A stretch of 64,000 nucleotides of DNA. Source: Thalassotalea crassostreae. GTDB taxonomy: Bacteria > Pseudomonadota > Gammaproteobacteria > Enterobacterales > Alteromonadaceae. The notes below the pieces were generated by a model. That model ran no database searches. It had not been told where the DNA came from and saw only the letters and a program-made list of their open reading frames with translations. A program made the position numbers and the translations under genes. Shown in pieces: positions 1 to 9,252 of the stretch. The DNA lies in NCBI RefSeq assembly GCF_001831495.1, contig NZ_CP017689.1, forward strand, positions 3,534,001 through 3,598,000, read 5' to 3'. Within the stretch, counting starts at the first letter, position 1; each line of letters opens with the position of its first letter.

Positions 1-2
1 GA

Positions 3-1109
3 GAATACCCAGAAAAACGAGTCGAGGTTTCGGGCTTAATAGACAGTGATTTATCTGAGTTTGGAGCTCCAAAAACTATATCAATAAATAAAGCACTAAA
101 AAGAGCAAAAAAAGATGCTGCAATCATTTTAGCTGGTGGTGATATAGTTGCATGCAATTGGCAGTCTGCATACGGGTATTTACTACCAACAACAATTCAT
201 CCACTATATGAACGATTGACTTGGCGCTTGCCTAAGTTAACTGACTATCTTGTATCAAGAAAAGTAGGATTAACTTCTTGTTTTCCTTTTAATTTAAACA
301 AAAAAGATGCCGGAGAAAATAGAAGAATCATCTATAATTCTGTTGGAGCAACTAGTGTTTCAAACTTAAAAGATACAAAAGATATAGCCTATTTAAGTGA
401 AATGATAAATAATGCTGATTATGTGACCGTTAGGGATCATTTTTCTCAAAAAAACCTACAAAATATAAGCGTACCATCTGTTGAAATTGCGCCAGACTCA
501 GCTACTGTGATGTCGACTTATATAAGTGTAGAAGAACTAACTGAAAAGACATCTAGTTCGACACATTCAATCCTTAATAAGTTTAAACATGGGTTTATTG
601 TCTTTCAAATATCTCAAGCTCATGTTAAAGGCAATACCGAAAAATTTGCCAGAGAAATTGAAAAACTTTATGAAGAGCTTCAGTTGCCAGTTCTTTTTGT
701 CGCTATAGGAAAAGCTGCCGGTCATAATGATATAGCAGGCGTCAAAAATATCATGTCTATGCTAAATTCAAATGTTATTTATGACAGTTACTTAGATGGA
801 AGTATTTTTGATTTGATGAATATCATTCGTAATTCATCATGCTATTGCGGAACAAGTTTACATGGCTTAATCACTTCTATGTCTTTCGCTGTTCCACGTG
901 TTGCTTTATTACCTAAATTAAGAAAACAAATTAATTATATGAAAACTTGGGATTTACCTCATATGCCTAAGGGTATTAATCCTGAAGAACTTGTCTCTGC
1001 AGTCAAAATTGCTACTTCGACTTCCAACGAAGATTTAGAACTTTTGAGTCAAAAGCTAACTAAAACTTACATGGAAAGTTTCAAAAAATTAACTGAGTTC
1101 ATTTCTTAA
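3..1109 (+). CDS. Polysaccharide pyruvyl transferase family protein (5' end missing)
   Basis: The frame is open from base 3, so the gene begins upstream of the window; the leucine codon at 216 is internal, not a start. About 368 residues are visible. The early segment ILAGGDIVACNW matches the glycine-rich N-terminal part of the PS_pyruv_trans family (PF04230), and the late segment GTSLHGLITSMSFAVP matches the conserved histidine-containing block near the C-terminus of that fold. The family transfers pyruvate from phosphoenolpyruvate to sugars of surface polysaccharides as a ketal. Position at the edge of an EPS locus supports that role. It converges on the acyltransferase gene with only 16 bases between stops and no obvious terminator. 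Family assignment is fairly secure; the acceptor sugar is unknown. Confidence 0.8.
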   Translation, partial: EYPEKRVEVSGLIDSDLSEFGAPKTISINKALKRAKKDAAIILAGGDIVACNWQSAYGYLLPTTIHPLYERLTWRLPKLTDYLVSRKVGLTSCFPFNLNKKDAGENRRIIYNSVGATSVSNLKDTKDIAYLSEMINNADYVTVRDHFSQKNLQNISVPSVEIAPDSATVMSTYISVEELTEKTSSSTHSILNKFKHGFIVFQISQAHVKGNTEKFAREIEKLYEELQLPVLFVAIGKAAGHNDIAGVKNIMSMLNSNVIYDSYLDGSIFDLMNIIRNSSCYCGTSLHGLITSMSFAVPRVALLPKLRKQINYMKTWDLPHMPKGINPEELVSAVKIATSTSNEDLELLSQKLTKTYMESFKKLTEFIS

Positions 1110-1125
1110 AAGGTAGCGTCCGAAT

Positions 1126-2190
1126 TTAAACAAAAAATCGCTTTAGATTTAGGCTTGGCCTTTCTATAAAGTACCAAGAAAACATAGATAAAAAAAGTAC
1201 AATTAAAATAGTTAATAGTGACATCTGATTAGGTGTAATCCCGACAAATGAAATTGCCAAAGCTTGCTGGACAGGCCACGCATATATATATGTACCATAT
1301 GATAAATCACCTAAATTATTATAATTAAGTATTTTACCTTTAGGCATATAAGCGGCACACAATACCAAGTATGGAATACTTAATGTATAAAAGACAAAAA
1401 AGGCATTTTTACCCAACCATAAAGAAACTATAAGTGCAGCTGAAATCAAATATATTGTTTTAGTGTTTAAGACAATATGACTCTTTAAAATATATAGCGA
1501 AGCCCCTATAAAGAAAGAAGAAGTAAACCTAACAAATTTATTATAAAACCAATGATAGTCCTCCGAGTAATAAAAATAAATATGTAAAATAGTACATAAA
1601 ATGGCTATAGAAATAATTAAATAAGTTGTGATATCAAATGATAACTTTAATTTTTTTATAACACTTAAAGTTATCCCAACAAATATTAGAATAATATACA
1701 TACGTAACTCCCATGGTAGGGTCCATAAAGAGCCGTTAACACTCCTATCAAGAGGTGCGTTATAAAATACTCCCGGTAGCTCTTGAAAATCGGCTATTAC
1801 AATTGATGAGTTATAAATGATGAAACTTAAGAACTCAGGGTGAGTAATGTATTCTCTTAAGGGGAATGTGGAAAATATTGCCCCTATTACCACGCAAAAT
1901 AGCACAGATATTAGTAATGCAGGGAATATACGTAACACGCGAGAAATAATAAAGATCTTCAAACTTGATCTTTGTAGTAAACTTTTTGTTACCAATAAGC
2001 CGCTTGTAATGAAAAATATATCCACTGCAATGGTACCTAGACTTATGCCCAATAGGTCTTTGACTGGCCCTAGGCCTCTGCTACCTAAAGCAAGTGCGTA
2101 ACTATGGCCAACGATTACCAATAAAGCAGCTGACATTCGGATTAAATTAAAGTTATTTGAACGTTCATTTATTACATCTAATAGCTTCAT
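1126..2190 (-). CDS. Acyltransferase 3 family membrane protein (OafA/YrhL-like)
   Basis: The 354-residue protein is polytopic, with about ten hydrophobic segments. The N-terminus has the acyltransferase-3 (PF01757) signature: NLIRMSAALLVIVGHSYAL around residues 15-33, with R18 and the likely catalytic H29, and later WTLPWELRMY. Such enzymes put acetyl or other short acyl groups on saccharides, taking the acyl donor from the cytoplasm and acting across the inner membrane. It is the most downstream gene of a leftward run (FemAB-like, flippase, O-antigen ligase, this gene) with a 14-base gap to the ligase gene, so it most likely decorates the EPS repeat unit. Acyl group and sugar acceptor cannot be read from the sequence. 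Confidence 0.85.
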   Translation of the reverse strand: MKLLDVINERSNNFNLIRMSAALLVIVGHSYALALGSRGLGPVKDLLGISLGTIAVDIFFITSGLLVTKSLLQRSSLKIFIISRVLRIFPALLISVLFCVVIGAIFSTFPLREYITHPEFLSFIIYNSSIVIADFQELPGVFYNAPLDRSVNGSLWTLPWELRMYIILIFVGITLSVIKKLKLSFDITTYLIISIAILCTILHIYFYYSEDYHWFYNKFVRFTSSFFIGASLYILKSHIVLNTKTIYLISAALIVSLWLGKNAFFVFYTLSIPYLVLCAAYMPKGKILNYNNLGDLSYGTYIYAWPVQQALAISFVGITPNQMSLLTILIVLFLSMFSWYFIERPSLNLKRFFV

Positions 2191-2204
2191 AAATATAACC
2201 TCAA

Positions 2205-3536
2205 TTACAACCCAATTTTAAGTGCGATATAAACAAGTACTATTATTACCCAAGCAGAAATCATACTCTTTATCGTTATATTAATATTATATATCTCTTT
2301 TAATTCAGGGCATATTCTCATTAAACGCAAATGCGAAGCGATTGTCATGCCTAAAAAAATAAATAATAAAAGCGTAAACATACGGCTAAGAAAAAAAGCT
2401 GTTACTAAATATCCAATTAGAGAGAAAAAAAGCGTATTATGAATTTTCAATTCACCAATAAGTGAACTTTTATTACTCTCACTATTACCTATCAAGCTTT
2501 CTGTGGACTTCATTATGTTATAAGCAGTAAAGGTTGTTAAAGTCAGTGCCCCCCCCCACAAAGAATAACCTATAATCCCAAGTTCACTAGCAACATGTAT
2601 ATATGAATTATGAGCCACTAAGCCATGTTCTTCGAGGAAATTACCCATGCCTACACCGAAAACGGGGTTATATAGTAACATCCAGATACCGTCATACCAT
2701 GCTTGTAAACGACCATCTGCAGAGGAGTCTGCAGAGGAAAGCCCACCAAAACTCATAATCAAAGTGCCTGCTATAGGAGCCATAACTATCGCAAATATAA
2801 CAAGTTTAATGCCTGCACGTTTTAGGAAAAAATAAAGGCTGATTACACCTAAAGCACCAAGTAATGTCCCCCTAGAACCAGTAATGTATATCCCATAAAG
2901 AATAAAGGCAAAGGCTGTTATTACGATGAGCTTTTTTATTAGTCCACCACTTTCAGAATAAAAGTAAGCTAAAAAAGGAATGTTCATCACTAAAAACATA
3001 CCTAGATCATTAGGATCATTGAAAAATCCTAAATAGGTAATTCTCATTTCTTCGCGACCAACAGAAAATGAACCAGCCCAACCTTCGCCCATCTTAATAT
3101 CATAATCATAGTTTACGTGTTGGCTATAGCCGTTATGAACCATAAGCACTGAGGCTAGTATACATATAAACATTAAATGGCGTTGTCTATTCGCTGTCGA
3201 CAGCAAGTTTGTGTATAAAATTAGCGGTAAAATTGAGCTTATAAGTAACCTTTGTGCCTGTTCTACACCATAAAAACCTGATCCATTAATTAATCCAGAG
3301 AACACTATGAGTGGGAGCATAGCTATTAACATGTAGTGTTGGTTAGTTAGTTTTAATGGCCTTTGTCCTATTATCATTCCTAGAAAACCTAGAATTGCGA
3401 ATATTTGAATGACTATCCATTCTTCACTTATTAAAAACATTTCATGGGGTCTAACTAATACTGACAATGTATATAAGTAAAGGAAGAAAAAGCCAAATAT
3501 TGAGTTTTGTTCGAGTGTGTTTAATTTGTTATGCAT
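2205..3536 (-). CDS. O-antigen ligase/polymerase (Wzy_C family), exosortase-A-type locus
   Basis: The 443-residue protein has roughly ten to twelve membrane segments and a large periplasmic loop. Within the loop region are TGSRGTLLGALG (about 220-231) and VAHNSYIHVASELGIIGY, the His-Asn loop typical of the Wzy_C/WaaL family (PF04932). It resembles the O-glycosylation ligases found at exosortase-A loci and probably polymerises or transfers the EPS repeat unit on the periplasmic face. It lies between the flippase (10-base gap) and acyltransferase genes. An uninterrupted run of nine G on the coding strand (2549-2557) encodes the W-G-G-A stretch, so slippage there could switch the gene off. Polymerase versus ligase cannot be decided from sequence. 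Confidence 0.82.
   Translation of the reverse strand: MHNKLNTLEQNSIFGFFFLYLYTLSVLVRPHEMFLISEEWIVIQIFAILGFLGMIIGQRPLKLTNQHYMLIAMLPLIVFSGLINGSGFYGVEQAQRLLISSILPLILYTNLLSTANRQRHLMFICILASVLMVHNGYSQHVNYDYDIKMGEGWAGSFSVGREEMRITYLGFFNDPNDLGMFLVMNIPFLAYFYSESGGLIKKLIVITAFAFILYGIYITGSRGTLLGALGVISLYFFLKRAGIKLVIFAIVMAPIAGTLIMSFGGLSSADSSADGRLQAWYDGIWMLLYNPVFGVGMGNFLEEHGLVAHNSYIHVASELGIIGYSLWGGALTLTTFTAYNIMKSTESLIGNSESNKSSLIGELKIHNTLFFSLIGYLVTAFFLSRMFTLLLFIFLGMTIASHLRLMRICPELKEIYNINITIKSMISAWVIIVLVYIALKIGL
2549..2557. repeat. Homopolymer of nine C (G on the coding strand) inside the O-antigen ligase/polymerase gene
   Basis: Nine consecutive C on the + strand lie in the coding region of the leftward O-antigen ligase gene. 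The frame is currently intact through the tract. Runs of eight or more G/C in surface-polysaccharide genes are classical slipped-strand phase-variation sites, but no population data are available here. Confidence 0.6.
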
Positions 3537-3546
3537 AATTAGTTAT

Positions 3547-4980
3547 TTATTTTTTTAAAAGTGTTTTTATTTCTATAATAATATTTTTGTCAAAAATAAA
3601 AATTGTCGTTAAATAAGAAAGCAAACCAGCGAAAAGACAAAAGAACAGTTGTGTATATGAGTCACTATACTGACTTGATACTTGTTTAGTTATTGAAACA
3701 GTGAGCAGCATAATAGCGCTGTGTATGAGCGGTCTCCTAAAAGTAAACAAATATATTTGGTAGGGTAATTCAATATACCTACAATATAGTGTCGTCGATA
3801 TAAAGAAAATTAAAATACCTATGAATAATATTGCATAACTGATCCCAATAACACCAAACTGCATTCCTACGTAAACTCCAAAAACCGTAACGATAAGGCT
3901 TATTATTGAGCAATTTAATAGTAGTCCAGGATTACCTAAACCGTTTATAAGTGGAGAGAACATTTCTCTGCAAAACCTAAATGGCATTACTAAACTTACT
4001 ATCATTATAGGCACTATTGATTGCAGCCAATTCTCACCCAAAATAACTGGCACAAAAAGCTCTGCGCTTATAGATATCCCCAAAAATATAGGAAAAACAA
4101 TATAGGCACCTATTTTTTGACTCTTTAGTAAATAATATATGGCACTTTTTTTATCATCCTGTATTTTGGCGAATGCTGGGAATGCAACTCTTTTTAAAGA
4201 AGGTATTATTTTCTGCAGAGGAATAGCTGCAATAATTAAGGCTATCTGATACTGACCTAATTCCGTTGCTGTTAATATCAAACCAGCAATAGCAATATCT
4301 ACTTTATGATTAAAATGAGAAATAATGCTTGATATCGATACTTTGCTACCAAAAACAACCAATTTTTTTGCTTCTTTAAAAGACAGTCCTGGCATTACTT
4401 TTATAGGTGATATAATGTTAAAGGCAATGGCAGATATTGTTAATAATATAAGTTCCCCGTAGACTAGTGACCAAAAGCCAAAGCCAGAATAAGCCATATA
4501 TAAAATTGAGATTGAAGACAGGAATTGCGAACCAACCTCGACAAAAGTAGATTTTTTAAAATCCATTGATTGCGAAATTAGTGCAGATGGGATTATTTGA
4601 AAAGTTACAATTAAAAACGCAAACGCTGATATGTTAATTATACTTTCAATTTCAGGCTTTTGATAAATACTAGCAATAAAGCCAGAGCTTGCTAATAACA
4701 GTAAGCAAAAAATACTGTTCATAATTAAAATAGCAGTAAAAAAACCTCTTAGTGATTCCTTACTGTTTGTCTGAGATTGTATAATGGCTGCACCACTTCC
4801 CGATACAGCAAACATCCACAAGAAGCTCAAAAAGAAATCTGATAAGCCAACAAGCCCGTAATCTTCAGGCGTTAACATTCTGACCGTCCAAAAAGTGACG
4901 CCCCACCTGATTAATTGAATAAAAACCTTACCAATTACTACCCACTTTAATGAATAAATAACCTTATTTTTGATAGTCAC
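3547..4980 (-). CDS. Lipopolysaccharide/EPS repeat-unit flippase (Wzx, MOP superfamily)
   Basis: The 477-residue protein has about 12-14 hydrophobic helices. The N-terminus (VVIGKVFIQLIRWGVTFWTVRMLTPEDYG in two adjacent stretches) is typical of polysaccharide synthesis flippases (PF13440/PF01943, WcaK/MopJ-type), which move undecaprenyl-linked oligosaccharides to the periplasmic face. It sits directly between the FemAB-like transferase (one-base gap) and the O-antigen ligase, a flippase-polymerase pair as expected for a Wzx/Wzy-dependent pathway. No truncation or missing region is apparent. The start ATG at 4978-4980 follows immediately on the upstream gene's stop, suggesting translational coupling. 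Confidence 0.87.
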   Translation of the reverse strand: MTIKNKVIYSLKWVVIGKVFIQLIRWGVTFWTVRMLTPEDYGLVGLSDFFLSFLWMFAVSGSGAAIIQSQTNSKESLRGFFTAILIMNSIFCLLLLASSGFIASIYQKPEIESIINISAFAFLIVTFQIIPSALISQSMDFKKSTFVEVGSQFLSSISILYMAYSGFGFWSLVYGELILLTISAIAFNIISPIKVMPGLSFKEAKKLVVFGSKVSISSIISHFNHKVDIAIAGLILTATELGQYQIALIIAAIPLQKIIPSLKRVAFPAFAKIQDDKKSAIYYLLKSQKIGAYIVFPIFLGISISAELFVPVILGENWLQSIVPIMIVSLVMPFRFCREMFSPLINGLGNPGLLLNCSIISLIVTVFGVYVGMQFGVIGISYAILFIGILIFFISTTLYCRYIELPYQIYLFTFRRPLIHSAIMLLTVSITKQVSSQYSDSYTQLFFCLFAGLLSYLTTIFIFDKNIIIEIKTLLKK

Positions 4981-4981
4981 T

Positions 4982-6127
4982 CTAGGTTTTTCTCTTAATT
5001 AGATTACGAACTTTAGTGTCTAGTTTCCACTTTATTAGATAAGATCTAATAGAATGGTAACATTTATTTAATAACTGCTGAATAATTAAGGCTGCATGCA
5101 GCTTTCCTTTAGTTTTAGCTGCAGTCATGTTAAATGCCGTATAGGCATGATTACCAAATACTTTTTTGTATGTATTTTCACCAAAACCAAAATCAATGAT
5201 GTCTGGCTTATTGAACTCAAATAACCTCTGAATAATCATATAGTTCATTACTGTTCCTGGGCTAAAATTTGCATATTTAGGATCATAACCAGTTTCTTCA
5301 TAATCATATAAACCATTAAATTGTGTGCCTAATACAAAAGCTATTGGTTTGTTTTCACAAAACAATACATAGGATCGCAGCCAAGCATTCTTAGCTTGAG
5401 ACTGCCGTTGTAATACTGACCGATTTGAATTTCTCTCTAATTCGCCTTTAATGTTTTTCTGCCAACTCTTATTGTAAATTATATCAACTTGGTTTAATAA
5501 ATCGTTTACTTGATCTGGCGTTGTATATTCAACTAATTCAACATTATTTCCAAAATTTTCAGTAAACAATTTAACTGTTCTTTTAAGGTTATACCTTACT
5601 TTACGTTTAATGTTGGAAAGGTATTCATCGTGATTAGAATTGAGTGTCAATTGGCGTACTATATTATTGTTCTCTGCATGTGAAACGAAGTATGAGGGCG
5701 TTTTTTTCAGTATTTGGAATAGTTCAGATGTTTCTCTTATAGACTCTACAACAAGACAGTCATATTCTGGTGAGTTAGATAAGTGGTTTAAAAATATTTC
5801 AATGCAATCTTTTATACCAGAATGACACTCAAATATTAGGTCATCTCCGATCAGTCGCAAAGAATTTACTTTAATCGAGAAAATTTTAAATAAACCCAAT
5901 TTAACACCGATACCTCTGCTTTCTACCAAACAGGGGATTATACATTGTATTACGTCATTTTTGGAAATTGTAAACAATGTTAAGTTCGACAGTTTTGAAA
6001 TTTGGCTTGGGTGCTGCTGTATTCTCAAAGGTTCTTTAGTTGAAAGTGATTCTTCCCATTTCTTAAGGAAGCCATTTATCTCACTTCTGTTATTTAACTC
6101 CCTGAATTGGTATTTATTGAAATCCAT
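4982..6127 (-). CDS. FemAB/GNAT-like acyltransferase (BioF2-like domain)
   Basis: The 381-residue soluble protein matches the acetyltransferase-6/BioF2-like pattern (PF13480): a basic helical segment with SNIKRKVRYNLKRTVK (about 173-188), then a C-terminal GNAT fold with AFVLGTQFNGLYDYEETGYD and TVMNYMIIQRLFE. FemAB-related proteins are usual members of PEP-CTERM EPS loci, where they are thought to attach acyl or aminoacyl groups to polysaccharide precursors; the exact reaction is not known. It is the first gene of the leftward unit, with a 258-base divergent gap to the GT4 gene that must hold promoters in both directions. Family placement moderate, substrate unknown. Confidence 0.72.
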   Translation of the reverse strand: MDFNKYQFRELNNRSEINGFLKKWEESLSTKEPLRIQQHPSQISKLSNLTLFTISKNDVIQCIIPCLVESRGIGVKLGLFKIFSIKVNSLRLIGDDLIFECHSGIKDCIEIFLNHLSNSPEYDCLVVESIRETSELFQILKKTPSYFVSHAENNNIVRQLTLNSNHDEYLSNIKRKVRYNLKRTVKLFTENFGNNVELVEYTTPDQVNDLLNQVDIIYNKSWQKNIKGELERNSNRSVLQRQSQAKNAWLRSYVLFCENKPIAFVLGTQFNGLYDYEETGYDPKYANFSPGTVMNYMIIQRLFEFNKPDIIDFGFGENTYKKVFGNHAYTAFNMTAAKTKGKLHAALIIQQLLNKCYHSIRSYLIKWKLDTKVRNLIKRKT

Positions 6128-6385
6128 TATTTTCTCGTAAAAATAATTCTTAAATTATTGGCTAATTAATATGTAAACTTAACAGTAACATAACGTTTAC
6201 TTCCTAATATAGTTAATTAAACACTGAATTTTCCAACTTTAATATGCAGTTTGTAATTCATCAAATTACATTTCTTAGATTTAACGTTAAAATACAGCCT
6301 GAACTTAGTTAATATTATTGCTATTTATTTTATCTACTGCTAATAATTAGTATATAAAATAATAAATTAAAAGGCAGTAACGCGT

Positions 6386-7579
6386 GTGAATATTCTTTAC
6401 CATCATAGGACTAGAGGTGAAGGAGCTGAAGGTGTTCATATTCGGGGTGTTGTAAAAGGCCTTCGTCAATTAAATCATAACGTTAGTATTCTTAGTTTTC
6501 CAGGTAGCGATCCTGAACATACTCAGAAAAAAACAGAAGCAACTAAATCTCCAACAAAAAAGAACTCAGCTTTTAAGTGGCTGTCAGAGCTAACAAAGTT
6601 TCTACCTGAGTTTGCCTTTGAAATAATAGAGTTTTTATACAATATCTTTGCGTTATTGCGGATTTCTTCCTACGTAAGAAATAATAAAGTTGATTGTATT
6701 TATGAGCGATACTCTTTGTTTATGTTTGCCACAGTGTGGCTTGCTAGGAAGAAAAACATTCCAATCATTTTGGAAATTAACGATTCGGTGCTTGTAGAGC
6801 GAGTAAGACCATTATTTTTTAAGAGCTTTTCTAAGAAAATAGAATCATGGCTATTTCAAAACGCCACCGGCTTAGTGTTTATTTCTAGTTATTTTGAAAA
6901 TATCGCCAAACAGAATTACCAACATATTAGCAATTCAGTTGTCACTCCGAACTCTGTTGACTTAGATTTGTTTGTGACGGATGAGCAGCAAGTTGCTCAA
7001 TTAAAATCCAAATACCAATTAGAAAACAAAACTGTTTTAGGCTATGTCGGCGCATTTGTTCATTGGCATGGTATCGATTGGTTTATGGATTTAATTTCTC
7101 CGAAATTAAAACAACATCCAAATTTAAGCTTGCTTTTGGTGGGCGATGGCGTGTGCTTAGAAAAAGTAAAAGACGCGGTTAACGCTGCCAATGTTAGCGA
7201 TCAAGTGATATTTACTGGCAGAGTAGATCATCAACAGATAGCCGCTCATATAGCGTTAATGGATTATGGTATCTTACCCGATTCAAATTTATACGGCTCA
7301 CCGATGAAGCTTTTTGAATTTATGGCTATGGGGAAAGGAATGGTAGCACCCGATTTCGCGCCTATTGCTGAAGTTGTTACCAATGATCTAACCAGTTGGC
7401 TATTTAGTGCCAATGATAGAGAAGCTTGTATTGAAAAAGTTTTGTCATTGAGTGAAAAACATGACGAGCACCAACGCGTAGGCGATAATGCTAAAAACTA
7501 CATTATTGAACAAAGACAATGGATTCATAACGCCCAGCAATTACTTGGACTAATAGATAATGAAAAGAATTCGGGCTGA
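6386..7579 (+). CDS. Family 4 glycosyltransferase of the EPS locus
   Basis: The 397-residue protein starts at a GTG and has the two-domain GT-B layout. The N-terminal half begins NILYHHRTRGEGAEGVHIRG, typical of GT4 enzymes of exosortase-A loci. The C-terminal half has TPNSVDLDLF, LGYVGAFVHWHGIDW and the EX7E-type nucleotide-sugar site in SPMKLFEFMAMGKGMVAP. It should add one sugar to the undecaprenyl-linked repeat unit on the cytoplasmic face. It opens a rightward run of six genes (GT4, hexapeptide acetyltransferase, GT2, two deacetylase-like proteins), most of which overlap or nearly touch. The weak AAGG Shine-Dalgarno is 11 bases from the GTG, so the start is not fully certain. Confidence 0.85.
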   Translation: MNILYHHRTRGEGAEGVHIRGVVKGLRQLNHNVSILSFPGSDPEHTQKKTEATKSPTKKNSAFKWLSELTKFLPEFAFEIIEFLYNIFALLRISSYVRNNKVDCIYERYSLFMFATVWLARKKNIPIILEINDSVLVERVRPLFFKSFSKKIESWLFQNATGLVFISSYFENIAKQNYQHISNSVVTPNSVDLDLFVTDEQQVAQLKSKYQLENKTVLGYVGAFVHWHGIDWFMDLISPKLKQHPNLSLLLVGDGVCLEKVKDAVNAANVSDQVIFTGRVDHQQIAAHIALMDYGILPDSNLYGSPMKLFEFMAMGKGMVAPDFAPIAEVVTNDLTSWLFSANDREACIEKVLSLSEKHDEHQRVGDNAKNYIIEQRQWIHNAQQLLGLIDNEKNSG

Positions 7580-8090
7580 CTTTAAGCGCAAACAAGAAAT
7601 ATTCTTGCAAGATGGCTGGAATGTTAGCTTATTGAGGATATTGCTAAGTGATGGTTCATCAGCGATGATTTTGTATCGTATGATGAGCTGGTGCCATAAA
7701 TCAAAATTAACACCTTTGGCGTATTTATTTCAGTGGTTAAATAAGTGCTTAAATGCCTGTGTTATAGGTATTAAAACATCTTTCGGTGATGGCTTCGTTA
7801 TAATGCATCCTTGTAGCATCGTTATTAACTCAAAGGTATGCGGCGGCACAAATATTACGTTAGAGAGTTCGGTAGTCATCGGTGACAATAAAGGCCACTC
7901 TCCAACGTTAGGTAATAATATATTTATTGGCAGCGGAGCCAAAATATTTGGTCAACTATCTGTTGGTAATAACGTTCTGATTGGTGCTAATGCGGTAGTC
8001 ACTAAGTCTATTGATGATAATTGTAAGGCCCTCGGAATTCCGGCAAAGAACACTCCATTTATTCCCCAAAATACCAAGCAGCAGGATTAA
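7560..8090 (+). CDS. Serine-acetyltransferase-like hexapeptide transferase
   Basis: The 176-residue protein has a helical N-terminus followed by left-handed beta-helix hexapeptide repeats (about 80-160), for example VVIGDNKGHSPTLGNNIFIG and VLIGANAVVTKSIDDN, closing with ALGIPAKN as in CysE-family enzymes. It overlaps the preceding GT4 gene by 20 bases, so it is translated in the same unit. CysE proper is longer (about 270 residues) and makes O-acetylserine; this short form in an EPS operon more likely acetylates a sugar or precursor. Function in polysaccharide decoration is inference from context. Confidence 0.78.
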   Translation: MKRIRADFKRKQEIFLQDGWNVSLLRILLSDGSSAMILYRMMSWCHKSKLTPLAYLFQWLNKCLNACVIGIKTSFGDGFVIMHPCSIVINSKVCGGTNITLESSVVIGDNKGHSPTLGNNIFIGSGAKIFGQLSVGNNVLIGANAVVTKSIDDNCKALGIPAKNTPFIPQNTKQQD

Positions 8091-8091
8091 A

Positions 8092-9252
8092 ATGACTTTT
8101 ATCCTTCTATTAAGTATTGCCGTTATTATCTATAGCTATGTAATTTATCCATTTTTATTATTTATTATTAGCGCTGTTTACCAAACCATTAGTGACAGCT
8201 ATTTTTTATTGAATAAGCAGCAAAGACGACGCCAAAGTATTCAAGAGCAACCATCAGTCGCAGTGATTATATCTGCTTACAATGAACAAGACTGCGTTGC
8301 TGAACGCATAGAAAACCTACTTTCCATGGACTATCCAGCAGAGTTGCTAAATATATACATTGGCTCAGATGGCAGTAGCGACGATACCAATGCTATTTTA
8401 GAGAAATTCGAACATCCCCAACTACATATTCACCTGTTTCCGGAAAATAGAGGTAAAACGAACGTACTCAATGACTTAGTTGAAAAATCATGTTCCGATA
8501 TTATTGTTTTTAGTGACGCTAATAGCCACTTTTCAACCGATGTTATACAACAATTGGTTACGCCTTTTAACAGTGAAAAAATAGGTGCCGTTTGCGGTGA
8601 ATTAAGATTGAGCGATCCCCAAGACAGCGATAATAAGGACGGCATTTATTGGCGATATGAGCAAATGCTAAAATTTCATGAATCTAGAATTAATGCATTA
8701 CTAGGGGCCAATGGGGCGATTTACGCAATTCGTAGGTCTTTATATATACCACCAGCGGGGAATACCATTACTGACGATTTTCAAATTGCCGTCAATGTGA
8801 GTAAACAAGGAGCCCGAGTAATCTATCAGCCGCAAGCTTGTGCATTTGAACCTACTGCAAATAATGCCAATGATGAGAAACATAGGCGCATTCGTATTGG
8901 TATGGGAAATTACCAGGCGTTAAGGCGAAACTTATGGCTATTAAACCCATTAAGAGGTTGGCGTTGTTTTAGCTATATAAGTCATAAGGTATGCCGATGG
9001 CTTACCCCACATTTTATGTGCTTAGCTTTGTTTAGCAATCTATTTTTACTCGACCAATTACCGTATCAGATAATATTCTGTTTACAAGTTGCGTTTTACT
9101 TCATTGCTTTTCTAGGCCGAGTCCAAGAAAAGTCAAATACTTTATTTAATTTTGTTAGCTTTTTTGTATTAATGAACTGGGCTTTATTGTTAGGCTTCGT
9201 TCAATTTTGCAAAGGTAAAGCGACTGGCAGTTGGCAAAGGACAGAACGATGA
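8092..9252 (+). CDS. Family 2 glycosyltransferase, membrane-anchored
   Basis: I start the protein at the ATG at 8092, one base after the previous stop, because it opens with a clear membrane segment (MTFILLLSIAVIIYSYVIYP); upstream extension would only overlap the acetyltransferase gene. The 386-residue protein has a GT-A domain: SVAVIISAYNEQDCVAERI, IYIGSDGSSDDT, the metal-binding FSDANSHF, and TDDFQIAVNV, followed by a QxxRW-like RRIRIGMGNYQALRRN and C-terminal hydrophobic segments. This layout resembles processive or EPS-type GT2 enzymes at the inner membrane. It is translationally coupled to the next gene by an ATGA overlap. Confidence 0.85.
   Translation: MTFILLLSIAVIIYSYVIYPFLLFIISAVYQTISDSYFLLNKQQRRRQSIQEQPSVAVIISAYNEQDCVAERIENLLSMDYPAELLNIYIGSDGSSDDTNAILEKFEHPQLHIHLFPENRGKTNVLNDLVEKSCSDIIVFSDANSHFSTDVIQQLVTPFNSEKIGAVCGELRLSDPQDSDNKDGIYWRYEQMLKFHESRINALLGANGAIYAIRRSLYIPPAGNTITDDFQIAVNVSKQGARVIYQPQACAFEPTANNANDEKHRRIRIGMGNYQALRRNLWLLNPLRGWRCFSYISHKVCRWLTPHFMCLALFSNLFLLDQLPYQIIFCLQVAFYFIAFLGRVQEKSNTLFNFVSFFVLMNWALLLGFVQFCKGKATGSWQRTER

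Noticed and set aside
8011..8091. Longer start for the GT2 enzyme
   Set aside because: It overlaps the hexapeptide transferase gene; the ATG at 8,092 begins a membrane segment as expected.
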